DNA from: Paramacrobiotus metropolitanus | Taxonomy: Eukaryota > Tardigrada > Eutardigrada > Parachela > Macrobiotidae | Assembly: GCF_019649055.1 (NCBI RefSeq) | Contig: NW_026570264.1 | Location: 496,001 to 560,000 of the forward strand | DNA: 64,000 nt | Direction: 5' to 3' | Shown here: one piece after another, positions 46,671 through 58,277 of the stretch | Numbering within the stretch: position 1 is the stretch's first letter | How the letters are laid out: each line of letters opens with the position of its first letter | Notes under the pieces: generated by a model | The model's database searches: none | Seen by the model: only the letters and a program-made list of their open reading frames with translations | Told to the model about the DNA's origin: nothing | Position numbers and translations under genes: made by a program

Positions 46671-48656
46671 TCAACAATTCTTACTACCACGGTCAGTACT
46701 AGCTGACCACAACGGCGCTAATTTATTTCCCGCAGTGTTTGCGGAGAGGGAAATGCTTTCGGAGCGCAGCGTTCGCTGTCCGGTGCCTGTTGGCTCGCGT
46801 GAACCTCCCCGTATACCTTTCCAGACTCGACGGCACAGACGCGTCAGTTCCGCCCGGTATTCGATGCTCATGGCGAAGAACATCACCTAAAAAAATTGTG
46901 TCTGATAATTACTGAATTTTCTTTCGAACACGTATGTAAAAGGTCACCAGTCCTAGCTTCACGGAAGGCTATTACAAACTAAAAAACAAAATTAACTACC
47001 ACCAGTACTCTGTAGAGGTCCAAATATGCCTGACCAGGGCACATTTTTCGGGTCTAAATTCAAAAAATTCTGATAATTTGCAAAAAGTTATAATACTACT
47101 ACCCTAGTTCAATTAAAAAATTAATTTCATCTGCAAAGGCTCAAAGGGCGTGGCTAACCATCAATTAAATGTCAACGTAGTTTATATACTGTTTACTGCT
47201 ATTTAGAGCACTGGTGCTGCGCAGTCTCATTGTGATAGCTTCGTTTTGATTTTGCGAGCGCCGCACTAGTTGTGGACCCTTTCAGTACGCCCCCCCCCCA
47301 TGTCATCCCAGCCAAATTAATATTTGTCAGGAATTTTATAAAGTATTAATTAAACCGTAGACAAGAAGTGCCGGCATAACAGGCTGTATTAATGTGCTTT
47401 CAAATTAATAACCGATAGCAGATTTTGGAAATTTAAAATGCGCATCAGCGGTGAAACGGCCACCGCATGCGTATATGGGTTAAACATCAGGACTTGACAA
47501 CTGGATCCAATAATTTGCTCGTGCAATACGGTAAAATTTAATCAACAAAAAATATAGGCTGAAGAGTACTAAGTACTGCACCAATACATTGCAACAGTAC
47601 GGTACGTAGTGCTGTATGTTCATTTAATATTGTTTGGCCACGCCATTTGAGCCTCTGCAGATAAAATTATTTTTTTAATTATACTTGGGTATTATTCTAC
47701 CTGTCTACAAAATATCAGAATATTTTGAATTCAGACCCGGAAAATGTGCCCTGGTGAGTTTGGTATAATAAAAACATATGGCTCACCGGGTTGGTGACGT
47801 AACCAAACATCTGCACCGAACCCAACCACAACGCCACCAGTGGACGACGCATCTGTGTATCCGGTGCAACCGCCAAGGTTACCGGAAATATCAAATACCC
47901 GACCACATTCCACAGAAACGACGCAAACACCATGTTGGCTTTCACCACACGCCGATTTTCCATCGTTGAATCCACATCTTGCGGCAGATTTTCCACGGCT
48001 GTGATTTTCTTTCTTCGACGAATTATTAGTCTTAAATAGATAATGCCATAACGTCCAGCCGCTACCGCTAATGGTAAATAGTACCCGACTACAAAGGTCA
48101 TCAACCCAAACACATCTTTTTGTGCGATAGTACAACTTCCCGTCGGTATTAGCGGATACCTAACGCCTAAATCCCACCAGCCTAAAACAGCCAAACATAC
48201 CGCTCCGATCCATAACACCGTTAGAACGAACATCTCCCAATTCCGCGCGGAAAACCGGCGATAATGGTACGGAAAACACAGCGCCACGACACGACTGACG
48301 GCGATGTACGTGTCGATCCAGTTGGCCGCGTACCGCAGGGTCAGCTGTAGTGTCATGATCGGTCCGCAGAATCGTTGGTCCATTTGGACAGCGGTAAATG
48401 GACATTTTGCTGTCCGCTCGATCCATTACCGCTTGGGCGTCGACATACCTTACCCTATGCTACAGCGGTGCTATTGGTAAAGCGCTTTTAGCCGGTCTGA
48501 TATTTTCCAACTGGCGCCTGCGCTCGGGATGCGGTTTACTAATCGCTCATTATCTAGCTTCACACACCGCACTCTGCGCGATTTCTTATCCAACCATGGC
48601 AGTGCAAAATGCGGCGTCGTGTTGAAGATCCCGCTGATATTAACCGACGAATTCAT
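46671..48656 (-). pseudogene. Rhodopsin-class receptor paralogue broken by an internal inversion
   Basis: The pieces are: the start MNSSVNISGIFNTTPHFA on the minus strand (48656-~48607); TM1-TM2 on the plus strand (about 48401-48606, reading LLSARSITAWASTYLTLCYS onward to ISYPTMAV); and loop 1/TM3 to TM7 on the minus strand again (about 48395-47787). A 900 bp intron holding an inverted-repeat element follows, and then exon 2 (46886-46671, MFFAMSIEYR). So about 205 bp has flipped in place. At the left breakpoint about 11 bases, including the Lys-Gln codons after TYR, are missing, which shifts the frame. Short inverted motifs (GCACTGC / GCAGTG) sit at the two breakpoints. The remaining TM3-TM7 frame is open, so the event is young. 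Confidence 0.85.
47033..47755. mobile_element. Second copy of the intronic inverted-repeat element, 723 bp
   Basis: The left end ACCAGGGCACATTTTTCGGG (47033) and the right end (reverse complement ACCAGGGCACATTTTCCGGG, ending 47755) frame the element. Inner blocks CTGCAAAGGCTCAA and the CGTGGC motif match the 4855-6095 copy. The internal DNA near the left arm is also similar; the two nested foldbacks are absent. It lies near the donor side of the intron, whereas the other copy lies near the acceptor side, which suggests separate insertions. A C-run of ten lies at 47290-47299. Confidence 0.75.
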
Positions 48657-50470
48657 TGTTCTCGTTCGAGATAAAGATAAGATACGATTAACAAACTACC
48701 TGATGCAGAAAGCACATTAATTAAGAATTAAGCCGCATTTTTGCTGAGTATGTGAACTCGTAAAAAATTACGGGAGATGGGGCAGCAGTAACGTGATACA
48801 TTTCAAAATATTTTGCCATTAATGCCAAGCAGCCAGACAAACACTGGATTAGTACCTAACTTCAACTTAAGTAACTAATCCAGTGGTGAACTTGAGGAAC
48901 AGGGAAACGGTTTTAAGAAGCGTTTGGTAGCAGCGACGAATTAAATTCCTAATTTGGTGGCTTGGGTACTTAAACGCGATGAGATTCACTGGGTCCGTCA
49001 AATGCCAGCGCCTCGGGTCAGGAAATTAAAATATTAAAGTAATAGAGTAGACCTCCGAGTAATAATTATGCCCAATTTAAGTCCGTTTAAGTACACCATA
49101 AACCGGTAGAGTCCCACGTGCCAGATATTTTGTGCGGTTATGAGTTATGACATTTGGCATTAAATAAATTTTTCACGTTCGACAATTCATCGAGAACTAT
49201 TACCTCATTAAAAGGCACATTTTTCATTATCGAAGAAAACAATATTGCGTGTGATCGAAGAAAACAATATTTCAACGGGGTCCTTTATGAAGACTGCGTC
49301 GTTCAGAAATTTACAACGATTTACTTAGTGCGTAGTAGTAGTGCGTACGATGTTTATCATTCTCGGTCAAAGTGATGTTTACGCATCATATTACCATTTA
49401 ATGCAGTTATATATTTTTGCTTTCAAAATAAAAGCAGTGATACAAAAATGGCCGAACAGATGTAATTAAAGTTTCCAGTTACGCACGTGCATCTGTACTC
49501 GCCAGTGTTATTCTTTTAATACTCGAAATCCTGTCGTCATAAATCACAATTCATACTGCTCCTGACTCCCTGCCACTCCGAACAAATTCTACTCAGCTCC
49601 GTTTGCCCAAACATTCTTACTGTCAGTGTCCTTTGCTATTATCGGCGGAGAAACCTGCAGAATGAAGGCATTCATTTCCGAGGCGCAAACAGGTGTATAA
49701 AAGGGTCACAAAATATTTTCTGGAAATACTATGATAGCTATTACTTTATTGTACAGTAGCCTATAGCAGATTACGTAAATATCACCGCTCGGGCGTCACA
49801 AAACGTTTTGCGACGGTGCCGTATTTTACCACGGAAAGTGTGCATGCGGCTGGCGGTTCCTTCACTGTATGAACCGCTAAACCGCTGCGCTCGACGCGAT
49901 TTACAATGTGTCGTGTACAGACTCTGTATTATGCCGGCTGCACGTGATTTCGGCACACTTGTTCTCGTACTACAATAAAAGTACTCGTATTATACGTATG
50001 CCTAAAATTTGTGTGCAAGCATAAAGCAGTAGGCTTCGCATGATACAGTTAATTTTCCATCAGACATGTGAATAAAATTATTTTTGAAGTATCCTTCCAA
50101 GTTCCAACACATGCGGGAAAGCTTAATGAATATAGTGAAGGAGTCTGCCGGTTGTTAAGACTTTCAACTGAATCGTCTAAAAGTTTCTCTGTTTGTTGTA
50201 AATTTAGCTCCGCAAAGCATCCATAAAAGGTTTCGTTCAGGCTTTACCATAATTATCATAACCACGCGCCTAAATCGTGCAGCTCAGATTATCGTTTAAT
50301 AAAAAAATGTGCCAGCACAATTTTACAACAACCGTAGCGCCAATCAAGGCCCAACGACCACTATCATCCTGTATAAAACAGTTCACTTGGGATTTTTTTA
50401 AATACATTTCCAAATGTTTCTTCGCATCCGGGAATAGACATATTGCTCTATCAGTTTATTACGCAAGGGG
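48657..50470. other. Receptor 5' flank and spacer
   Basis: The conserved upstream block is near 48985-49030, and 49.37-49.95 kb aligns with the 41.3-41.8 kb flank. A direct repeat GATCGAAGAAAACAATAT occurs near 49217-49272. No gene is seen. Confidence 0.4.
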
Positions 50471-51423
50471 CTAATTACGGCGGGGTATAAGTATAGGACC
50501 GGTACCATCGCATCGTCCTCGACGTGCTACCTCGGCGTCTGCAAAACAAACGAAAATAATCATTCAGGAGAACCTGCATTATAATAGTTTACATTGCAAG
50601 TTCTCTACCTTAGTAGTGCATTCACTGTATTAAAGCTAAAAGAACGCCCATCCTTGGACGTCACGCTGTGTAAAACATACGGTATGCTACGTTGCGGTAC
50701 TCTACCTGAGCACTTGGCCATACACTCGTTGCCGTATGTAACACCGTTCACACCGCACACCGGCATGTAGATTTTCGTGCAATGGCAGCGCACCGGCCCA
50801 CCCGTGGCTTCCGCTGTATTTCCCTGTCCAAAGTTTCCTTGTCCGCCATTTCCCTGCCCCGGATTTCCCTGGGTCCAGTTATTTTGTCCACCATTTCCTG
50901 GTGCCCCGTTTCCATTGGCCTGTCCACCGTTGTTTCCCTGGCCCCCACTTCCCAGGCTCCAGTTATCCTGGGATCCGGTAAATTGCCTTGTATTTGTTCC
51001 CTGTCGATTCCAGTTTCCCTGTGCGGACATTCCCTGGTTGGACCACCCTCGCTGCCCGCTAACTGCCATATTAAAAAAATTTGCAAGTTAGACAAATGGA
51101 CAGAAAATTTCGTTCAGAAATTCGACACACCAAACGATATTTAATTAGGCATATATTTATCGGTTAATTGTTGGCAATGCGACACAAACTCTATGTATGT
51201 ACGCTTATAGTTACACTTAAATTCTACGAATATCGTCTATAAATAAGTATTAAGCCAATATTTAAATTATTTTCTTATGTATTTTGGTTTTTAATTAATT
51301 ATTCAGTTTTATATTGTACATGGCAGACGTAATAAATTATTCAAATTAAATTTAGCTGCAGAATGGCGGCTTACCGGCAATGGCAAAAATCAAAGCGATG
51401 AAGGCTTGTATGCAAAAATTCAT
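50471..51423 (-). CDS. Secreted Kazal inhibitor with Gly/Asn/Gln-rich N-terminal region, 157 aa
   Basis: Exon 1 (51423-51375) gives the signal peptide MNFCIQAFIALIFAIA. Exon 2 (51062-50706) encodes about 80 residues of Gly/Asn/Gln/Trp repeats (units such as GQGNGGQGNFGQGN and SQDNWS) and most of a Kazal domain. Exon 3 (50538-50471) adds the last Cys. Total 474 bp, all phases fitting. The domain is complete with six Cys: RCHCTKIYMPVCGVNGVTYG, NECMAKCS, then GRC, spaced C-x-C-x7-C-x10-C-x3-C-x10-C. The P1 residue by convention is Lys, typical for trypsin-like targets. If exon 2 were read past its donor it would run to 50605 and lose the last Cys, so the spliced form is preferred. The low-complexity region suggests a disordered, perhaps matrix- or cuticle-associated protein; this is inference. 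Confidence 0.8.
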
Positions 51424-53436
51424 TTTCAAGATAATTAAGCCCGTATAAATAATTAATCGTAACAGCTAATACAGACGCAACAAATAATGCAACAGAAATA
51501 AGAAACAAAAATTTCACGTTAACAGCTGAGATTGAAATTATTGAGCGAGTGAATGCTGAAGTGGTACGCTGTGTTTTATAGAAAACCCAAATATTTCCCC
51601 AAGTAGCAGGTGCCGCAATGGACCCGGAAAGGCAGGAATACTTGGGCGGTGACATCGCTGTATTATTCTGACGAGGCAGGCATTTTTCCGGTAACAGTCA
51701 TTCAGTGGGTCCTGTTGTCTTTAGTAATGATTTCATGGAAAAACATTGCTGTTCTTCCACGCGGTAGAAGGACGGCCGCGGCAGGAATCTACCGCGTCAG
51801 CACCCGGAGACACTCATAATGTCACGGACACTCGTGAGGGCTGCATGCTTCGGCTTGAAGTGTTTGATAACTGTCTGTAGTGTTAAACGCCAACGATATG
51901 TAGGTATTATGTACAGGTACATGTGTGTAGACAATATGTATCAGAATTTTTCAAAAATCCACTCAAACGGTTAGGCAGCATAAAAACACGGGAAACATTC
52001 AAGTTACCGACAAATAATCCATTGTTTATTAGAACTTTCCTGTCTCAGAACGTGACGCGGTTAGTAATAAGGTGGGTTGCAAGTGTGTTTTTATCATTCT
52101 GATAAAGACAGTTTTTATCCGCACGGGCATTGCGCACATAATGTTTGTTGCTAACTTGCTAATAGTTGCTGCATTATTGTCGACAGTCGATCATTATTCG
52201 TGCAACAGTCAGTCCAGCAACGGAGAATGCACATCCCTATTTAATTGTTCTTAATAAGAAATTGAAATCTATAGGGAAAAAATTGATTAGCGAGCGTATA
52301 CCGCTTTGGTCAATATATGGCCGCCTCAGTAATTTTTTTAAATCTGTATCAATTAAATCTTCACTAAGGTTGTGCATAAAAATTGTTGTGTTTAATACAG
52401 TGTCTACTAAAACAGTGTGCTAAACTCGTAGTATTCGGACATGAAAGTAGAAAGCCTCACAAAATGCAAGCATCGTGCGCGTACTGTAAACAAACAGACG
52501 ATTTTGCACCGAGCGAGCTCCGATGTCGCTGAGAATACAGCCCAATATTATTCAGATCTTACGACCCAGAAAAGAGTTACGCTACGCCCTTTGAGGCGCC
52601 AAACATTCTTGGTCGATCGATATAACAGACTAATAGCGCTCTGCCGCGCGTTTGGAATGACATAATAGAAGTAGATTCATAATTTACTACTGCCAAAGTG
52701 CAGGCATTGTCCTTACACGTGCCGATAGGAGCGCTCATTATGCCGATTTAACAATCTGTGAAGTTTGCAAAGGTGCAAACTGGGTTGACATTTTTCTCAG
52801 ACATTTTTCTCAGACCACAATTAGATAAAATTTTTCTCAGAGCACATCGTTCACCTATCAATTTTTTTGCACTCGCTACAATGCTAGAAGTTATTTTTAA
52901 ACTTTGTTATGTTAAAGTACCATCGGATAAAAGTTTCTGACATCACCATAATATTACCATCTTTGAAAGTTTGTAAAATCACCATCGTCCATAAAATAGT
53001 GATAGCGATAGGCTGCAGTCGGTAAGGCGGTAACTATAAGCGTAAGTATCATCCACCAAGTTTCTCCTGTGATCACTGACTCACTGGTTATAAAATAAAA
53101 TAATGGGAATTCATTTGTCAGGAATAATTTTTTCTGAAGGCCAGATTTTCGGGAACTGTATTTAACCCGCTCGCACTACGGTCCCGCATACTGTTAAGCT
53201 GATGTGGAAGTTTTATTGTGCTAGCACAGAATAATCACATTGCGCAGAAAAAAGTATTGTTTTATCGTAATATAATTATTACATAGGCAGAAAATTTATA
53301 AATTAATCTCATAAACATGATCAAAATCTTGATTTAACAAGCTGTTGATTATGGATTGTGTACTGTTTCCGTAACGAAGAACGAAATATTATGTTTTTCG
53401 GCCAACCGTTTCCCTTTCTGAGCCGTCTTCCCATCA
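51424..53436. other. Intergenic, no supported gene beyond one small frame
   Basis: ATTTTTCTCAGA repeats three times near 52788-52838. A possible small secreted peptide is at 52141-52254. 53217-53340 is AT-rich. Confidence 0.4.
52141..52254 (+). CDS. Small secreted Cys peptide or truncated clip-like exon, 37 aa
   Basis: The frame MFVANLLIVAALLSTVDHYS starts with a good signal peptide and continues CNSQSSNGECTSLFNCS and a stop. The Cys pattern C-x(8)-C-x(5)-C resembles the first half of a clip domain, as found before serine proteases, but the other three Cys are missing. No donor precedes the stop and no further exon was found. It is either a tiny peptide, a relic or chance. Confidence 0.3.
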   Translation: MFVANLLIVAALLSTVDHYSCNSQSSNGECTSLFNCS

Positions 53437-56400
53437 TTAGAGTCTGCCAACTAATGAAGCAAGCACTTGCACCCCAGCTTGCGCTAGCTGTCGCATCTCA
53501 TTTCGTTCCGCTTCCCGCTCACGCTCCCTCCGCTCGTGCTCTATTTGTTGACGCATGTCATGTAACGTATCGTGCAGCTTGCGCTGTTCTTGCTGCATCT
53601 GCCGCTGCTCAGCCTCCCACATTCTCTCACGGCGTCGCATCTCCTCCACCATATTCTGCCGCTCTTGTGCACTGGCATGCTTTGCCGCCTCCAGACGATC
53701 TTTTAGGTCAGCGAGGTGCTTATCGTGGCGCGCCTGCGCTTGCTGTTGCTGCTGTTGGAGTTGCTCGATTTGGTCCGTGCGTTGTTTAACTTCCGCCTGA
53801 TGCCGTTTCTCCTGTTCAGCTTGGGCACGCTGATTACCAAGAATAATTCGGAACTCCTCCTCGATGTTTTTGGCGAGGTGATCTTGGGTGGCAGCAGTTC
53901 GCGGTTTCTTGCGCAGTAAAGAACTGAACTGCGACATAAAGATGGTTTGGCTTTCGTCTTTAATCAGCTGGTGCATGGCCAGCAGGAAAGGTTCTTCAAT
54001 AATTTTGCCGCCTGTTAACTGCAAGACAGAAGCCGGGCTATTACGTAAGTACAGTAAACGATTTGAAGTACACTATAGGCGATAAACGGATCAATGATGT
54101 AATTGCAGGCGAATCCAGCACGAACGACTTACTGGCTCAGTCTGGCTGCAGAAACTTCAAAAACGATTTGAGGAAGTCTCAACGTTTTGCGGTTCTACGT
54201 TATGCCAACAGTTTGTCCCTTGATTTAAATTTTAGTCGATGTTTTCGAACACTGTTGTACTCATAAAATTGAAGCGGATGTATCGCAGCGCCAAAAAAAT
54301 TGTACCAGTATGGCTCAATGCGGACGCTTCTAATTAGCACACACTGCACCTGACCAGGGTGAGTACCTAACGCGTCCATACATAGTAAGAAAATGTCCTT
54401 ATTTATTTTGTGCTAAAGTACCTTTATTATCTAACGGTAAATAGCGTTAATATCTAGGCAAATAAATCCATAGGTTGAGTGATCTAAGCACCGAGACAAG
54501 CTGTTGCACGTACAAATTTAGCACGGAGTAGTACCGCAGAATCTGGTTTCGCTTCGGTCTAAAAGCGCTGCGAAGAAAGCGGTGCATTTTTGCAGCTATG
54601 TTTATCAATGATTACGCGTATAATATGTATCACATGTTATCTGCAGTCCTGCAGGTGAACGAACGAACATATTGCCATGCAGATACGAAACTTATTATTA
54701 GTCATAATATTTACACGTGTCGCTTGCAGGGTTTGGCTGTAAAATAGAATGATACCGGTTTAACAGTTCCGTTAGACAAATTAAACTCACCGAACGAATT
54801 TTTTCACTATAATGTTTGTGCGCCTCCCTTTCGGCCTTCTCGACTTCGTATTGCTCCATTACCTAATTTATCGTCGCAAACAATTAATTAGTCCTTCTGA
54901 ACATCAGAAGTAGCGCTGTACACAATTAAGTGCTGAAATGGCTATAATACTAAATTGTGCTGCTTAAATTAAACTGGATGTACCTGCAGAATACCTTTTG
55001 CCTGCGGTACACTACCGCTTCTGAACAAGCCGAAAACATGCTGTAAAATAATAAACAAAGTAATGATTCATATACACTTCACCTTTTCCTAAAAGCTGAA
55101 CGTAATTATTATCTTTCACCGTACAGTAAAATGTTGTCTTAACAAAAAAAAAATGGTTGCAGCTTTTATTTTATTGTATAATTATTCATCGGATAACTAC
55201 GAGTATTGTATGGTGCGGCCGGGATGACCTTTAATCTTTAATGATAAATGTAAATGCCCTGGTACATACACTGTAGTTGACTTTATCTGCATTAATAAAT
55301 CAAGGGGCCCTTCGGTATATTCACCTCAAGATGAAGAAATTAAAAATGCACATTATAATATATTAAGGGCACAGTGTAGCGCTTTTGCTCGGCGTACTTC
55401 AAGGTGGTCAGCCAGTTCGGAGCATGTCAGTTCACGTCGCTTATACTGAAATCGGCGCCGCCATTTCAGAAAAATCGTATCCAAGAGCGAAGGCACAGTA
55501 TTTTTGAAATCGGTCTTAACCGCTAATCAATAAAAAACCGGATTAATAAGGCGCATACATTGCGATTTTTTATTTAAAGTTAATCGGTACCGCTTTCCGA
55601 GAGACGGAACCCTTCACTTTCAGCCGAATCCGAGATAATTGGCAGAAGAAAGGCTCGCACCGACGAATAAACGTTGATGACATCGCCGTGGGCGTCGGTG
55701 TGCTTTGGTGACTTCAGGTTACACTGCAATACAATCACTGTAAAATCCGCTGTATTTCTAATATGTAAACGAATCGGGACAACGCACTAAAAGAGCAAAA
55801 TGCCACCGGTCCAGTCTAGAGCAAGTAACTGCCCATTTTTTATGTGGGTGTGATTTGATAAACTGATATCACAGTCGAAATATTATTGTGAGACGCCTTT
55901 AGCTGGCAGTGTAAGCGCTGCTTCAGTAAAAACGAGAAATACGTGCACGCGCGTTAAACTCAAATCGAATTTTCACTCACTTTTAAGTACGCATCACCAT
56001 CATTCCATCCATGGACGAAATCTCCCCGCAGCGTATCGCGCATAAGTATGATTAAATCTTGAAATACCTTTTCACTGCCTGCAGCAGAGAAGCACTTGTA
56101 CGCCTGGTGTAAGCCTGTAAGGAGCAAATGTTAATAAACTGTTCAATAACCTGTGCATAGATTACTCTGCAATTTCGATCCCAGCCTGGAGAATTGCGTT
56201 AATAAGTCAATCTGGTCGCGTCCAAAGTTCCGCATCACATTGAATACCTGTAGTAAACAACGTCACATTGTGTTTACTGCTGCTTCTGCTTATCAGCACG
56301 GGTGATAGACTGCCGGGTCTACGGGCCTGCACCGTGCCGGCAGAAACAACAGTCGCAAGTAAATAAAATGGCGACAGTCAGGCGCAGGGGACGATAAAGC

Positions 56401-57577
56401 TGACTTCCGGTTCTTACGTTGTTCTGTGCGTGCTGTGTGTGGTAAAACAAAGTCTGCGACAGTCTATTGAATGCAGTCTTTGAAAATGTCGCGTTTATAC
56501 ATAACTATTATTTGAGTCAGTCTATCCATGAAACATTAAAAAAAGTAATTGCCAAATAATTATGCCAGTCACAAATCTAGCGGTCGGTAGAGAAAAACGT
56601 TTAATGCTATTCTGGGAAACTGAATACGCGACTTGACGTTTTATATACATTAGAACATCTGGCTGCGCTTTCCTCAATATTTAAATTCGAAATCATTTTC
56701 ATCATTTACTTTTCAATGCTTCGATATGTGGAGTGTGGACAGCCTATTGACAAATCGATTGGCAAAATAAATCAACAGTAAAATTCGAATTGATGCGCAT
56801 TCCGGACAATCAACCAAGCTCTAAAGGCCATTGCCGAGTTTGACTAACCGTTACGGAGCTAAGCATGCTGGTAAGGAGGAACAGCGACGAATCCATCTGT
56901 GGATCGGCTTGTGTATCGAAAAGACCTTGTGTATCCAGGAGAAATATGGCATGCTTTATCCCGTCGTGACCTTGCACCAGATAGGGTTTTTTGGTTATCC
57001 AGATACCCTGCGTGCAGCCTTTGACCTTGTTGGACGTGATAAAGCGGTTTGCATGTTCTTCACTTTCGTACAGGTACGTGGAGACTGAAGGAGCCAATAC
57101 ACCGGCAACAAGCTGCAATCGAATACTATTTGTGTTTACAGCCCAGTTCAAGACACCCATAAGTAAATACTCGTAATCATGGACTTGATTGAACAACTGC
57201 ATGCTCAGTTAAAAATGCATCTGTTAATATTATGTGGATATCACTAAGGGAGAAATGGGAAAATGTTTTGCGAAAAATAATGGAAGGTCAAAAATTGCGA
57301 AACTTCCGAGCTGAACCATAATAATATTAATTTTTCGGTAAATCTGCAGCCGCGGAGGCATTCACCAATACCATAACCTTACCTGCAGCAGGAAGCGATG
57401 CATCACATTAAGCAAAGTAGATTTTCCATCGCGGTATTTGCCCACAATCCCCACTGTGCTGACCCTCACATTTTGCAGTTCCGGATGGCGTAGTTCATTA
57501 AGCAGTTGCGCAGTGTCTTTTAGCTGTAGCTTACCCTGACCATTTTGCACGGCTACGTGAATTAATTGCTCAGACAT
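53437..57577 (-). CDS. GBP/atlastin-type large GTPase with coiled-coil tail, 540 aa
   Basis: Nine exons: 57577-57383, 57112-56849, 56247-56151, 56078-55981, 55723-55591, 55522-55398, 55040-54984, 54862-54791, 54018-53437; they total 1623 bp with all phases agreeing. The product is a GB1/RHD3-type GTPase. The P-loop is GIVGKYRDGKS (43-53), the switch I Thr is in KGCTQGIW, the G3 motif is DTQG (125-128, Gln where vertebrate GBPs have Glu), and the RD motif is ILMRD (199-200). A helical middle domain follows, then a Gln/Glu/Arg-rich coiled coil over the last ~190 residues. No membrane hairpin as in atlastins and no C-terminal CaaX box are seen. It likely dimerises on GTP binding, as the family does; a role in membrane remodelling or cell-autonomous defence is inference. 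It is head-to-head with a sister gene, 700 bp apart. Confidence 0.85.
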
Positions 57578-58277
57578 CTTTGCTGGAGAATGGTTGAAGA
57601 AACGTTATATGATGTAAAGAAGTGTTATAAGCAATTCAAACCATCTCTATGTTACTGTTAATTCAGAGTGTCACACAGGCCCCGAGCCCTGTGACTCCAA
57701 GGTCATACGCCAAAGTTACTAATCTTGCTACCTCTGAAGAAGCATAACTTTCTGTAGAGCGAGATGGCATCTTACTGACGATAAAATTGAGCCGGGTCAT
57801 CTTGGCAGGACGTTCCGGTTGTTTTGATATATGCATAAGCGATAACCTTATTATTTAACCTTTAGAACAATAATAACGATGACTAATAATGCCTATTATC
57901 GCCGTGAATATATTACCAGATAAAAGCGCGGGATTATCTTTGAAATTGAACACCCATCCCTCAATTCACCAGGAGTTTGTAGATTAGCACGATGATTTAA
58001 TGTCATACGACTTGAAAAACATGAAGTATTATATTGAAGCAGAACTGTCATCAGTCATGCTATAGTCCAACCGATAAGGCAGCGAAAAGGGTGCAGCCTT
58101 AAATTGTATCACAATAACTGCTGTACAACCATTTGCAAACCTTGTAGCATAAGGGGATCGATCATTCGAAGATCAACCAGTACGGTATAAATGCCGGTAG
58201 AGGTGCCAAAAGTTTGGCAGAAAATATTGTGATTTGCTTGTGGCGAGAATCTTAATTACGACGCTAATCCGTAAAGA
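57578..58277. promoter_or_regulatory. 700 bp shared upstream region of two divergent GTPase genes
   Basis: The starts of the two GTPase genes face away from each other here, so both promoters must lie in this interval unless 5' non-coding exons exist. I see no clear TATA box or known response element by eye. Co-regulation is an inference from the layout. Confidence 0.5.

Noticed and set aside
47281-47302. Run of ten C as a functional element
   Set aside because: Simple homopolymer, and prone to length error; no supporting context.
53358-53800. Plus-strand Ala/Cys-rich frames opposite the GTPase coiled coil
   Set aside because: They are antisense shadows of the Gln/Glu/Arg-rich coding exon.
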